Positions 33,611-43,240 of a DNA stretch of 47,047 nt are shown here, piece after piece. The position numbers were made by a program, and so were the translations under genes. How positions within the stretch are numbered: the first letter of the stretch is position 1; each line of letters opens with the position of its first letter. The DNA comes from Bacteroidia bacterium (GTDB lineage Bacteria > Bacteroidota > Bacteroidia > B-17B0 > Aurantibacillaceae), in NCBI GenBank assembly GCA_020846025.1, contig JADLER010000117.1, positions 1 to 47,047 of the forward strand, read 5' to 3'. Below the pieces are notes generated by a model, which saw only the letters and a list, made by a program, of their open reading frames with translations, was not told where the DNA came from and did no database searches.

Positions 33611-34537
33611 GTGAGAAAACAAAAAATAATTAAATGGGGAGTTATTAGTTTGGCTATTTTCATATTTATTGAGCTAGCGTTACGTTATTTTTATGGGTTT
33701 TGCGATGCTGTATTAATACGCGAAGACAGTGATTACGAATACATTGCTATAAAAAATCAGAAAAGAAAACGATTTGGTAAAACAATAATGTATAATAGTT
33801 TATCTATGCGTAGCAATGAACTAAATCCTCAATCTATTAAAGTACTTGGCTTTGGCGACTCGTTTATTAATGGAGGTACTTTAACAGAGCAAGACTCGTT
33901 AGCTACCAGTATATTAAGTGATAGTTTAAGTAAGTTATATAAAAAGGATATACAATTTTTAAATATATCGGCTGGAAGTTGGGGTCCCGATAATTGTTTT
34001 GCCTATTTAAAAAAACATGGAGATTTTCAATCAAAGTATTTTATTTTATTTGTCAGCTCACATGACGCTTATGACAATATGAATTTTGAGAAAATAGTAG
34101 GTGTAAACAAAAGTTTTCCATCCAAGCAATATTCACTTGCTATTTACGAGCTTATAGATAGATACCTTTTACCCAAAATTTCAAAAAACAACCAACATTA
34201 CCATACAGACCATTTAGGTATAAATAAGAAACAAATAGGAAGTGTTTTTAATACTGGCTTTGAATCATTTTATCAATACACCAAATTACACAACATCGAG
34301 TTAGTTATTTATTTACATGCTGATAAAAATGAGTTAAAATTAAAGCAGTACAACGAACAAGGGAAAGAAATTATAAAATTTTGCACCGACCGTCAAATTC
34401 CATTAATAAAGGATTTAGACTACCATATACAAGAAAATGAATATAGAGACAATATCCACGTCAATCAACTTGGGCAGAAAAAACTCTCTATTATTTTATT
34501 GAACTATATTATAAACAAAAACTTGCTACATGAGTAG
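33611..34537 (+). CDS. Membrane-anchored SGNH/GDSL-like protein
   Basis: The 308-residue product starts with GTG, followed closely by a membrane helix (about 8-27). The extracytoplasmic domain has block I VLGFGDSFINGG (nucleophile Ser in GDSF), a block like NISAGSWGPDN (Gly oxyanion region), and IHVNQLGQKKLS at the C-terminus (Asp/Asn-x-x-His replaced by N-I-H-V). This resembles SGNH esterase/acyltransferase partners of the AlgJ/AlgX or DltD type. It stands alone between the T9SS pair and the polysaccharide locus and could serve either. The GTG start is favoured because no in-frame ATG precedes the helix. Confidence 0.78.
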   Translation: MRKQKIIKWGVISLAIFIFIELALRYFYGFCDAVLIREDSDYEYIAIKNQKRKRFGKTIMYNSLSMRSNELNPQSIKVLGFGDSFINGGTLTEQDSLATSILSDSLSKLYKKDIQFLNISAGSWGPDNCFAYLKKHGDFQSKYFILFVSSHDAYDNMNFEKIVGVNKSFPSKQYSLAIYELIDRYLLPKISKNNQHYHTDHLGINKKQIGSVFNTGFESFYQYTKLHNIELVIYLHADKNELKLKQYNEQGKEIIKFCTDRQIPLIKDLDYHIQENEYRDNIHVNQLGQKKLSIILLNYIINKNLLHE

Positions 34538-34552
34538 CAAATTTGTTCATTT

Positions 34553-34589
34553 AACCCCGATATGCCTTAGAAATTCTATTACGAATTAA
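34553..34589 (+). repeat. Remnant end of the 170-bp repeat family
   Basis: AACCCCGATATGCCTTAG and then AATTCTATTACGA match the left end of copy 1 (AACCCAGATTATGCATTAG...AATTCTATTACGA) with a few changes. The rest of the element is missing. It lies between two convergent genes, 15 bp after the SGNH stop. Confidence 0.65.
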
Positions 34590-34590
34590 T

Positions 34591-35904
34591 TTAGTTGGGT
34601 TCTATCACAACAGACTCAGAAGATAGATTATTAGATTGTTTTTGGATAAATACAAATGTTAGAAAGAATAAAAGTTGTATTGTAAATGGATTAAGCGAAG
34701 CGGTTATCCAAGACTCAAAGTAATTAGAAAACAAAATAACGTATAAAACTGGGAGAGCCAATCTGTTGTATATAGAAGCATTAAAAAATGTAAAAAATAA
34801 TGCTACTAAAAAGAATATTAAACCTACCAAACCTAAATCTAACCAAATTGTTAAATAAGCATTGTGCGCATGGCCTTGATGTCCTAAAGCACTTAAATAA
34901 TCTTGATTAAGTGTAAAGATATATTCTGTATAAGAAAAACCTTTTCCAATAAAAAAATTCTCTTGGATTTGTTGCCAAGCAAATTCCCAAGCAATACCAC
35001 GTCCAGAAAGGTTTTCCAATGTTTCAATTCTTAAAAAGCTAGATAAGCCTAATTGAGTTACTATGAATAATAAGTTATTTGAAACCAGTTGATAAATCAA
35101 TAATCCAAGAATAAGTATAAAAAAACCAAGTAAAGGAGATATTTTATGAAATTTTCGAAAAAACAAAAACATAACAAAAGTTATTAATGAAGTTCTTGCC
35201 CCGCACATTAATAAAGAAATAATGATAAGTGTATAAACAAGTGATTTTTGTCGTAAGGAAAATACATCCATTTTCCAATCGATTATAAAAGTGAAAATAA
35301 TGGAGAATAAGAATGTAAATAAGCCTAAGCCATTCGGATTTCCTAACATGCCACGATATCGCCCAGCAAGATTAGTAAACTCTGGATTAAAAAAATTAAT
35401 AAATAATCCCAAAACTAGAATAGTGCTAGCAAGAAAAACGATGCCTTTCAGGAACTCATCACCATATTCATGATACACCCATTGCGCATAAATTGGAATA
35501 GAAATAAATAATAAGATATACGACAAGGTTTTTTGAAATGCCACGAAAGGAACAGGGCTATAAGCAATGCAAATTAATGATAAAATAAAAAAAGGTAAAA
35601 AATATTGGTAGAATTTGACAGGAATGTCAATGAACTTTTGAACTTTAAGAGCAAATAAAAAAAGTAGTACAATGTAAATATTCTTTACCTGAGCTGCAAA
35701 ATCGAACAAATGACTCCGGCTATCTGAGAGGGTTAATATTAAAAAAAAACCCAGCAATATTTCTAAATGCATGTCTTTTTTAAACATTAAAAAAAGCATA
35801 ACAGGCAACACAAAATATATAACTGGTCCCATAAATGCTCCTACCACAAACCAAATTAAGGCAATAATAACTAACTGTTTATATTCAATAAGATACTCTT
35901 TCAA
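34591..35904 (-). CDS. O-antigen ligase/polymerase-family membrane protein
   Basis: The 437-residue protein has about eleven membrane helices. The Wzy_C-type region (about 190-365) contains AGRYRGMLGNPNGLG, a large periplasmic loop with GRGIAWEFAWQQIQENFFIGKGFSYTEYIF and the conserved HNAYLTIWLDLGL. Such proteins either polymerise repeat units (Wzy) or ligate glycan to lipid A (WaaL); sequence alone does not decide. The start is a TTG at 35904 in the overlap TTGA with the upstream stop; the first ATG would remove 24 residues and part of the first helix. Last gene of the locus. Confidence 0.85.
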   Translation of the reverse strand: MKEYLIEYKQLVIIALIWFVVGAFMGPVIYFVLPVMLFLMFKKDMHLEILLGFFLILTLSDSRSHLFDFAAQVKNIYIVLLFLFALKVQKFIDIPVKFYQYFLPFFILSLICIAYSPVPFVAFQKTLSYILLFISIPIYAQWVYHEYGDEFLKGIVFLASTILVLGLFINFFNPEFTNLAGRYRGMLGNPNGLGLFTFLFSIIFTFIIDWKMDVFSLRQKSLVYTLIIISLLMCGARTSLITFVMFLFFRKFHKISPLLGFFILILGLLIYQLVSNNLLFIVTQLGLSSFLRIETLENLSGRGIAWEFAWQQIQENFFIGKGFSYTEYIFTLNQDYLSALGHQGHAHNAYLTIWLDLGLVGLIFFLVALFFTFFNASIYNRLALPVLYVILFSNYFESWITASLNPFTIQLLFFLTFVFIQKQSNNLSSESVVIEPN

Positions 35905-37040
35905 TTTAAAGAAGCGGGTTCAAGAATTTGATAATACTCTGATAAATACGTTTTTTTACTTACTTTATGTATAACATTGTGTTGGAGTTGGATTTTATCC
36001 TGAAAAGATACTTGTTTTAATTGCTGAGTTAAAATGTTTTGAAATAAAAACCCAGAATTGGTTTGTAATATAAAATCGGTATAATCACCTAGATGATTAG
36101 AAATAACAACCTTTAATCCGCAAGCTAAATATTCTGCTAGTTTTACAGGCGAAGCTACCCGATTGGTTACCGTTTCTTCTCGTATTAACAAGCCATAATC
36201 TCCTATGATTAAGTTCTCCGCAACTTTTTCAGAAGATAAATGCACCCATTTTACTTGCTCTGGAAATTGATGAATTAATTCCTCTATTTGTTTTGAGGCA
36301 TCGGAAAAAAAAATCATTTTAAATTGCTGACCTGAACTAAGAATAGGTTTAATAAAATTTAACAATAATGTAAAAGATTGCCAACCAGCCACCGAACCAG
36401 AATACACCATAACAACATCATCTGAATTTAAACCATATTCTGCTCTCTTTTGTTGAATGGATATTTCATCTAATTTGACGCTCTCAAATTGACTACTTAG
36501 CGTACAAGGAATGACCACATGTTTATTTGATTCATAATTGAAAACTTCTTTCCAATGTTTTATTAATTGCTGTGATACGGCTATGCGAAAATCGGCATTG
36601 AGTACACATTGTTTTTCTAATTCAAAAATTGAATTTAATAACATAGGATGATTAACAACCTGGTATTCGTGCCATTCTGCGGCTATGGCACCTCTTCCAT
36701 CATACACCATCTTAGTACTTTTATTTTTGACTTTCATAGCTAATTGAGTAGCTAATACACTGAGAGCAATTATGATTTTAGGTTTCCATAAAAAAAATAA
36801 AAGCCGTAAAACAACTTGATTCCATTGCCAGCGATGAACGCCAGGAAACATAGGCAATACCAATGCTTTAGGCAAAGCTTCTTTTATTTTATTACGATTA
36901 GAAAAAAAACCACGTACAGAAATAAAGGATACCAACCTTACATTGGCTTTACATTCTGCATTTAAAAATCGAACGACATCAATAACCTGACTTGAAAAAA
37001 TGCCTGATGGTGCATCGTTATACGTTAAGTAAACAATCAT
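35901..37040 (-). CDS. Glycosyltransferase, GT4-like
   Basis: The 379-residue protein has a two-domain GT-B shape. The N-terminal domain has VLPMFPGVHRW and WKPKIIIALSVLATQLA. The C-terminal half starts with VVMVYSGSVAGWQSF and contains GDYGLLIREETVTNRVASPVKLAEYLACGLKVVISN, where the E-x7-E motif of GT4 corresponds roughly to SPVKLAEYLA. It would add a sugar to a lipid-linked surface glycan. It is coupled to wecB and to the ligase gene by 4-bp overlaps on both sides. Donor and acceptor are unknown. Confidence 0.82.
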   Translation of the reverse strand: MIVYLTYNDAPSGIFSSQVIDVVRFLNAECKANVRLVSFISVRGFFSNRNKIKEALPKALVLPMFPGVHRWQWNQVVLRLLFFLWKPKIIIALSVLATQLAMKVKNKSTKMVYDGRGAIAAEWHEYQVVNHPMLLNSIFELEKQCVLNADFRIAVSQQLIKHWKEVFNYESNKHVVIPCTLSSQFESVKLDEISIQQKRAEYGLNSDDVVMVYSGSVAGWQSFTLLLNFIKPILSSGQQFKMIFFSDASKQIEELIHQFPEQVKWVHLSSEKVAENLIIGDYGLLIREETVTNRVASPVKLAEYLACGLKVVISNHLGDYTDFILQTNSGFLFQNILTQQLKQVSFQDKIQLQHNVIHKVSKKTYLSEYYQILEPASLN

Positions 37041-38140
37041 AGTAATGAGACAATAAAATCTAAGATACGTTCAGTAGATTTCCCATCCCAAGCTTTTGGA
37101 ATATTTCCTTTTTTATAGGTTCCTGTTTCTATTTGGGAGATATATTGCTTAATACTATTCAACTCAAAAGGCACTAAGGTATTTGTTCCTTCGGTAATGG
37201 TAACAGGGCGTTCGGTATTGGGGCGAAGGGTTAAACAAGGTTTCCCTACAAAGGTGGATTCTTCTTGAATACCACCACTATCCGTTAAAATAAATTGACA
37301 ATATTTAATTAATTTTTGAAACGAAAAATAGTCTAATGGTTCAGTTAAAATTAAATGTGAATTGGATAAAAATTTTTCTTTTAATCCAAACTCCTCTAAT
37401 CGTTTTAAGGTGCGTGGATGAATAGGAAAAATAATTTTATACGTTTTCGTTACTTCATTAATTAGTACCAATAATTTTTGTAAGCCATGCAAATCATCTA
37501 CCGTTGCCGGGCGATGCATGGTCATTAAGACAAAAGCTTGCTGTACTATTTTTAATGAAGATAAGATTGAAGAGTCTTCTATTTCTTTTTCAAACTTCAC
37601 TAAAGTATCAATCATGGTATTTCCTGAAAAAATAATACGATGTTCTTCAACTCCTTCTTTCTTTAAAATATCTAAACCACTTTGTTCGGTAACAAAAAAA
37701 TAATCGGCTAATTTATCAGTTAGCACTCTATTGTGTTCTTCGGGCATGGTATTATCAAAACTCCTTAAGCCTGCTTCAATATGCCCGAGCGGAATGCCCA
37801 TTTTATTGGCTACTAAAGCACCTGCCAAAGTTGAATTAACATCACCCGGCACTAATAATAAATTAGGTTTGCCTATTTCACTCATTAAGTCCTCCAATCG
37901 AATCATAATTTCGGCCATTTGTTTATTAGCAGAAACAGGCGGTATGTTTAAAAAATAATCGGGTTCTAACTGAAATTGACGAAAAAACACATCCGCCATT
38001 TTTTCATCATAATGTTGCCCAGTATGAATGATTTTAATTTCCATATTAGGAAATTTTTTAGCTACCTCTTTAAAACGTGTAACTTTAATAAAATTGGGGC
38101 GCGTGCCTATGAGGATGTATATTTTTCTTTCTTTTGGCAT
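37037..38140 (-). CDS. wecB: UDP-GlcNAc 2-epimerase (non-hydrolysing)
   Basis: The enzyme interconverts UDP-GlcNAc and UDP-ManNAc. The 367-residue length and motifs fit: GTRPNFIKV at the N-terminus, HTGQHYDEKMAD, VPGDVNSTLAG, HIEAGLRSFD, MPEEHNRVLTD, and the uridine-binding TDSGGIQEE and RPNTERPVT. The hydrolysing NeuC-type enzyme is less likely given the conserved PEEHNR block, but the two families are related. ManNAc could serve as a sugar unit or as the precursor of the nonulosonic acid made by the NeuB-like enzyme. Confidence 0.9.
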   Translation of the reverse strand: MPKERKIYILIGTRPNFIKVTRFKEVAKKFPNMEIKIIHTGQHYDEKMADVFFRQFQLEPDYFLNIPPVSANKQMAEIMIRLEDLMSEIGKPNLLLVPGDVNSTLAGALVANKMGIPLGHIEAGLRSFDNTMPEEHNRVLTDKLADYFFVTEQSGLDILKKEGVEEHRIIFSGNTMIDTLVKFEKEIEDSSILSSLKIVQQAFVLMTMHRPATVDDLHGLQKLLVLINEVTKTYKIIFPIHPRTLKRLEEFGLKEKFLSNSHLILTEPLDYFSFQKLIKYCQFILTDSGGIQEESTFVGKPCLTLRPNTERPVTITEGTNTLVPFELNSIKQYISQIETGTYKKGNIPKAWDGKSTERILDFIVSLL

Positions 38141-38222
38141 TTGTGATTTTACATTTTATCTTATATATTAGGAATCTATAAATATTAAATTTTAAATAAT
38201 ACCAGAACAACTATAATTTGGT

Positions 38223-39413
38223 TTAATTAAGAATTGTTACTAACAATTTTGAAATTATTTCTTTAAATCTTGAAGTTCTTAAATTAGGATTATTTAGCTT
38301 GATTATATTTTTTCTTCCATTTTTTCCTAATCGTTCTATTTCATTAGTATTCTTAATTAGATGAATGATTTTATCAGCCATTAATTCATAATTATATTCA
38401 GGAACCAAATAGCCAGTAATCCCTTCTAAAACGTGTTCTGGTATTCCATTATGTATAGTGGAAATCACAGGTAGTTCAAATAAGGCCGCTTCTGCAGGAC
38501 TTATGGCATAACCTTCTTGATCTCCATTGATTGCAGAAACACTATGCTGTGCGTAAATCCAATGTGATGCTAAAATAGGAAAACTCTGTTCTCGATTAAG
38601 ACTCCCTAACAATTTAACAGATGATGACAAACCCAATTTAGAGATTGTATCTTCTACTTCACTCCTTAAAGGTCCATCTCCTATTATTGTCATCAAAGCG
38701 TTTGGAAACATTTTTAAAACCAACCTAAACGCATAAAGCAATGCTATTGGATGTTTTTTTTGAGTCAACCTACCTAGAAAAATAATTGAAGGAGGCGACT
38801 TAAATTTCTCCAAGTGTGGTGTAGGTATTATCTTTTCAAAGTTTATTCCATATCTAACAACCTCAATTTTCTCGAGATTCGCTCCTAAAAGTACTAGTAG
38901 CCTTCGCATATAATCTGAAGCTGTTACAAAACAGCCTGCAAATAGAAACAAACGATTTAACTCATTTTTATAAACAGGATCGGCAATAGCGCTGGTTATA
39001 TCATATCCATGTACATGTACAATGAATGGAATGTTTCTTTTTATTAGATATTTATATACTAAAATAGCAGAAGTAGCGTAATCTATAATTGCAATTTCAG
39101 TCCCAGTCTTAATATTTCTTTTTAATTTATAATAGGCAATTGATTGTTGTACAATTAATTTTGCCTTATAAGCTTTGGGTTTATTAATTAACCGCAATAC
39201 ATTAAATACTAAATAAGATAATTTCTCGCCACACTGCGAATAGCCAGTATTTATTTGATGAAATTTTTTACTAGTTTTTACTTTATTTTTACATACTCCA
39301 CTATAAAAAGTAAGATCAATATTTGAATCCTCATTTAAGGCAACAACCGTATCGTAAATAAAAGTCTCTGAAATAGAAATATCAGAATGAGTTATATATG
39401 CTAATTTAATCAT
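38223..39413 (-). CDS. Glycosyltransferase, GT4 family
   Basis: The 396-residue GT-B protein has the GT4 C-terminal features: IIFLGRLTQKKHPIALL, TIIGDGPLRSEVE and EGYAISPAEAALFELPVIST (the E-x7-E motif). N-terminal HVHGYDIT fits the acceptor domain. It would transfer a nucleotide-activated hexose or hexosamine to a growing lipid-linked glycan. The specific sugar is unknown. It is 82 bp upstream of wecB. Confidence 0.88.
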   Translation of the reverse strand: MIKLAYITHSDISISETFIYDTVVALNEDSNIDLTFYSGVCKNKVKTSKKFHQINTGYSQCGEKLSYLVFNVLRLINKPKAYKAKLIVQQSIAYYKLKRNIKTGTEIAIIDYATSAILVYKYLIKRNIPFIVHVHGYDITSAIADPVYKNELNRLFLFAGCFVTASDYMRRLLVLLGANLEKIEVVRYGINFEKIIPTPHLEKFKSPPSIIFLGRLTQKKHPIALLYAFRLVLKMFPNALMTIIGDGPLRSEVEDTISKLGLSSSVKLLGSLNREQSFPILASHWIYAQHSVSAINGDQEGYAISPAEAALFELPVISTIHNGIPEHVLEGITGYLVPEYNYELMADKIIHLIKNTNEIERLGKNGRKNIIKLNNPNLRTSRFKEIISKLLVTILN

Positions 39414-39442
39414 TTAATAATCTAAAATTTTAATAGTATTAT

Positions 39443-40345
39443 TTATAATTTTATCCAATTATTTGGAGACAGATGTGGGTTATCAAATTTAGCATCCTTA
39501 TACCATTGCTTAGGATAAACAACTTGTTTGTTTTGATTTTCAGCCAACCAAGCACCCCACCACGCATACGTGCTATTTGAGATAATAAAATGCTGACAGC
39601 ACTGCATTAAATACAAATGCCCTTCGGAATTTTGGCCCGCAGTAGAATTATCCATATAATAGGTTTGTTCTTTTAAATGTATATTTTTTTTACACCATTC
39701 TATATCGTCTGAAAAGATAAAAAAAGTAGGATTCTCTACTTTAGCTCTTATAGCATTTATTACTTTAGTATAGTAATCTAACGTTAAAGCCCCAATACTC
39801 GAACTATATAGGGCACTTGTGATTAAATCACCTCGTCTAACATGCAAACAAACGGCATTACAATTTTTAATTAAACTTGCTACATCCTCAACATGAGTTG
39901 AAAAAGTTGAATTTATTTTAAAATCTTGGCGAATTTGCTCACTGACATCTTTAAAATAAAGTTCGCTCTGCCAACGTCCTACAAAACATGCATCATCCTT
40001 TATAAAAAGCACCCCTTTATTAAATTCATTATATTTTTGTATGATCAATTGTTTAGGTTTAACAAGGTTAAGGAATTTTCTTTTAATTTATTTCGTTATA
40101 CTCGCATTTGGATTACCATTGTAATTAAATATCTCATCCTCCGTTTCCCAACGATAAGTATGCTGAATATTAAACACATATAAATTAAAATCTCGATGTG
40201 TTACTAATTCGTGAGACTGAGATTTATCAATTAAAAGAGACTGATCGAAAACTAATTCGGCATTGTGAATTAAAGACATTCGCCTCTCAATAGTAAATTG
40301 GAACATTTGATTACCAAGTCCTCCCATTAATCGAATAAGAATCAT
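39443..40345 (-). pseudogene. Alpha-1,2-fucosyltransferase (GT11), interrupted by an in-frame stop
   Basis: The intact frame would encode about 300 residues. The N-terminus has the GT11 donor-site motif GGLGNQMFQF, and the later part has HVRRGD, YYMDNS and SNSTYAWWGAWL, all typical of the family. The stop TAA at 40088-40090 is codon 86. The frame after it continues unchanged (IKRKFLNLVKPKQL, then the rest of the protein), so this is a nonsense change and not a frameshift. The two halves cannot be active separately, because donor-site residues lie in both. A TTG at 40048 could in theory restart translation. A sequencing error is the main alternative. If real, fucosylation of the surface glycan is lost. 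Confidence 0.85.
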
Positions 40346-40356
40346 TTAAAGAATTT

Positions 40357-41565
40357 TTATAAAAGGTTTTTATATATTATTTGGGTTAAATTTTCAAATG
40401 AAAATTCCTTTGACAAATAAGGCTTTGGTTCAAAACAATTAAACGCATTATTCAAATCCCTTGTAATTTCTACAACATCTTGTACAGCATCAACATCAAT
40501 TACAAAACCAATTTTATGTTCTATTATATATTTAGAAACTTCTCCTAATCTTCCAACATATAAAATAAAGATTCCAGTATTAACTAACTCATAAAATTTT
40601 GTAGTTTTATACTCTTTATAAGCATCTGGTGCTAAATAAAGGGCAACCCCGAAGTTACGAGTCTTTTCAACAAGATCCTTTTGATTTATTGCACCTAAAC
40701 TGTGTAGATTTCTATTATTAAATACAGGATACTCAGTTTCAGGTTTAATAATAGTGTAAAAAAACAACTCAACTTCTATGTAGTTTAATATATTTTCTAG
40801 GAGGTGGTATTCTTTATCCATCTTAGGATATACAGTTCCTGCGTAGAACCACTTTTTAAAATCTCTCGAACTTGGCATATAATTAAAGATTTCTGAGTCG
40901 AAACCATGAGGAAGTAATTGTATTTTCTTTTGACACGAATTCCAAATATTAATTTGTTCCTTAATTAGATTCTGATCAGGAACGAAAATTATATCTGTTA
41001 ATTTCATCACAATGTCTTGTTTCTTTCTTTGCTTAGCCTGAAACTCATCAGAAATATTCCATTTTTCTGTCCATGGATCACGAAAATCAGCAATTAAATT
41101 CAAGCGATTACCTAACTCTTTTTTCAAAAGAGAAATCCTATACATTAAGTGAAATGGACCGCCTGTAACTATCACATTTGTTATATCATTATCAATGATT
41201 ATTCTCTTTGCCTTCTTATAAGCACTATCGGAAAAATATAAACTCCTATCATAAACACAATCTGATTTTAATATTCGAGCCTTCATCAAATCTAACCTAT
41301 ATTTAATTTTATCTATAAGGTTATCTGGTTTCATATTCAGTATATAAGTAGGCTGACTATGCTTCAGATAATAAATCTTATTTTCAAAACCTTCTATTGT
41401 ATTATACCATGGGCATTCATGTTTATTATCATAAACATAGTCCGAGGTAATCACATAAACATCTACTTTATTCTTATGAAGTTGTTTTGCATGATATGCC
41501 CATCTCCTACCCCCAATAGTTGAATTTGGAGGGAAAAAAAATGCAATAATTAATACTTTTTTCAT
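40357..41565 (-). CDS. Glycosyltransferase, GT4-like
   Basis: The 402-residue protein starts with VLIIAFFFPPNSTIGGRRW, the N-terminal acceptor-domain pattern of GT4 enzymes with the GG loop. It continues with NVIVTGGPFHLMYRI, and DFRDPWTEKW in the middle, as in many GT4 proteins of capsule loci. The C-terminal donor domain has KKWFYAGTVYPKMD and GVALYLAPDAYKEYKTTKFYELVNTGIFILY, where the E-x7-E motif is degenerate. It lies 11 bp from the GT11 gene. Sugar specificity is unknown. Confidence 0.82.
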   Translation of the reverse strand: MKKVLIIAFFFPPNSTIGGRRWAYHAKQLHKNKVDVYVITSDYVYDNKHECPWYNTIEGFENKIYYLKHSQPTYILNMKPDNLIDKIKYRLDLMKARILKSDCVYDRSLYFSDSAYKKAKRIIIDNDITNVIVTGGPFHLMYRISLLKKELGNRLNLIADFRDPWTEKWNISDEFQAKQRKKQDIVMKLTDIIFVPDQNLIKEQINIWNSCQKKIQLLPHGFDSEIFNYMPSSRDFKKWFYAGTVYPKMDKEYHLLENILNYIEVELFFYTIIKPETEYPVFNNRNLHSLGAINQKDLVEKTRNFGVALYLAPDAYKEYKTTKFYELVNTGIFILYVGRLGEVSKYIIEHKIGFVIDVDAVQDVVEITRDLNNAFNCFEPKPYLSKEFSFENLTQIIYKNLL

Positions 41566-41720
41566 GTTTTTATTAAAATGCGATTCTGTAAATCCTAGTA
41601 TTTATTCATGACCTACAATAAATTAGAAACTAGATGTTTTTAAAAAAATTATTTTGATACAAATTAACCTCAATAAATTAATCTACTTGTAACATGGAAG
41701 TAAAGATAATATGAAAAACA

Positions 41721-41825
41721 TTAAGACTTTGTTTTTAATTTGTTTTCATGAGGATTAAAAATTAAAGGTACATTCTTTCTCATTTCCAATCGACTGGCAT
41801 ATTCTAAATCAAAATTATTATAATT
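41721..41825 (-). pseudogene. Coding-like remnant in the glycosyltransferase gap
   Basis: The 298-bp gap 41566-41863 contains no complete gene. A frame of 34 codons ending in TAA (41721-41723) reads NYNNFDLEYASRLEMRKNV and then PLIFNPHENKLKTKS, with the amino-acid mixture of a real protein C-terminus, but it has no credible start and a stop just before it. It may be the tail of a deleted polysaccharide gene. I do not recognise the family. The rest of the gap is AT-rich with nothing evident. Confidence 0.3.
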
Positions 41826-41863
41826 TCAATGAAATAGTATTTTAAACATCTTGAAATCTTGTT

Positions 41864-43240
41864 TTAAATCCTTTCTGTTGATTTTTCTATATATTTCTTT
41901 ACCTGTTCGATAAATATTTCCTTACTGTCAGCATACTTAAAATAGACTTGATCTTCTTTGAGTTTTTTTTCAAACAAATTAGCTCCAATATCGCTAATTA
42001 TAATAGTGGGTTTGCCTATTAATCTTGCTTCATTTATAGAGCCAGAAAAAGCTGAAATATGGACTTTTGAATTAAACAAATTCTCCATAAGATTATTCTT
42101 ATTATCAATCTTTACTTTGGTTATTAAATTCAATTGTTTTAATCTTTCAATAATATCTTCCATTTCATTTTCCTTCATCATAGGATGAGTCTTTAATACC
42201 CAAGTGTATTGATCAGAAGTTGCTAACATTGAAGTATAAATAAATTCAGGAATTTTAACCCCAGTTTGAAGTGTGTAAAGTATATCTATTTGTTGAGATA
42301 TGCTTTTTGATGCAATATTTTTTTGATAATAGTTTACCCAAGGATTACCCTCCATGAGAATGCTTTCATTTTTAACTAATTTCGCATATTCTAAATCTAT
42401 TCTTGATTGAATGTCCCATACGGAGAAATGTGAAGGCAAAACTTGGTAACCTCCTTTAGGTAAATTACCAATAAAATTATAAGCACTATGTAATTTACCT
42501 TGTGCACCATGTTGCATATCCACGACTGGTATTTTTAACCTATTCGAAGCTAAACATAAGCCATACATGTTCGTTCCATAATAACACAATAACCTAACTT
42601 CATTAGGCTTAATACTTCTAAGGATTTTTTTCCAAAACCTAGCCCATTTTAATGTTATTTCTAAGTATCTATCCGCAAAATGATATTGTAAATTTAGTCC
42701 CATGCGTTGGTTGAATGTATCGATTATTTGTTTGTGTACAGTAGATTTGACAAAAACTGAAGTAGATTTAATAGCATTAAACCGTTCAAACATTGAAAAA
42801 ATTCTTTCTGCTTCAAAAGATTTCTTTGCATAATCAATATTTGGGTATAATATTCGAGAATATTCAAAATGAATTCTCGATTTATTATGATTAACGAAAT
42901 ACCTATTTAACCAAGTTTGATTAAAATAGATTCGATGTGCCCAAGCACCAGCTGTTAAATATTCCATTTTTCTCTTTGGAAAGTGAACCAAATAGGTATA
43001 TTGAAGAAAGGTTTGAACAAAATAAAGTATTCTAGTAATTAATGATTTTTTGGGAGGTAACTCAACTTTAGCAGTTACATTCTTAGATTGTTTTGTTTGG
43101 TAAGCAACAAAAAACAATCTAACTTTTAAAATTGGCCAATAGTGAACATCTTCATAGACTAATTCTTGAGTAGGAAATTTTTCTTGAATCTCTTGTAAGG
43201 TTTCAACTAAAAATTTTCTAAACTTATAGTCTTTTTGCAT
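41864..43240 (-). CDS. Predicted GT-B-like surface polysaccharide protein, unknown activity
   Basis: The 458-residue cytosolic protein does not match a family I can name firmly. Its middle has LCYYGTNMYGLCLASNRLKIPVVDMQHGAQGKLHSAYN; the M-Q-H-G element is typical of capsule-export-linked transferases (Kdo/CDP-glycerol-like GT-B folds). The later part has LKTHPMM and HISAFSGSINEARLIGKPTIII, like the donor-domain helices and S-G-S-x-x-E of those enzymes. Its location inside the locus supports a transferase role. It overlaps the upstream acyltransferase gene by 17 bp. Confidence 0.6.
   Translation of the reverse strand: MQKDYKFRKFLVETLQEIQEKFPTQELVYEDVHYWPILKVRLFFVAYQTKQSKNVTAKVELPPKKSLITRILYFVQTFLQYTYLVHFPKRKMEYLTAGAWAHRIYFNQTWLNRYFVNHNKSRIHFEYSRILYPNIDYAKKSFEAERIFSMFERFNAIKSTSVFVKSTVHKQIIDTFNQRMGLNLQYHFADRYLEITLKWARFWKKILRSIKPNEVRLLCYYGTNMYGLCLASNRLKIPVVDMQHGAQGKLHSAYNFIGNLPKGGYQVLPSHFSVWDIQSRIDLEYAKLVKNESILMEGNPWVNYYQKNIASKSISQQIDILYTLQTGVKIPEFIYTSMLATSDQYTWVLKTHPMMKENEMEDIIERLKQLNLITKVKIDNKNNLMENLFNSKVHISAFSGSINEARLIGKPTIIISDIGANLFEKKLKEDQVYFKYADSKEIFIEQVKKYIEKSTERI

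Noticed and set aside
40088-40090. Frameshift in the GT11 gene
   Set aside because: Both halves are in the same reading frame; a single TAA explains the break.
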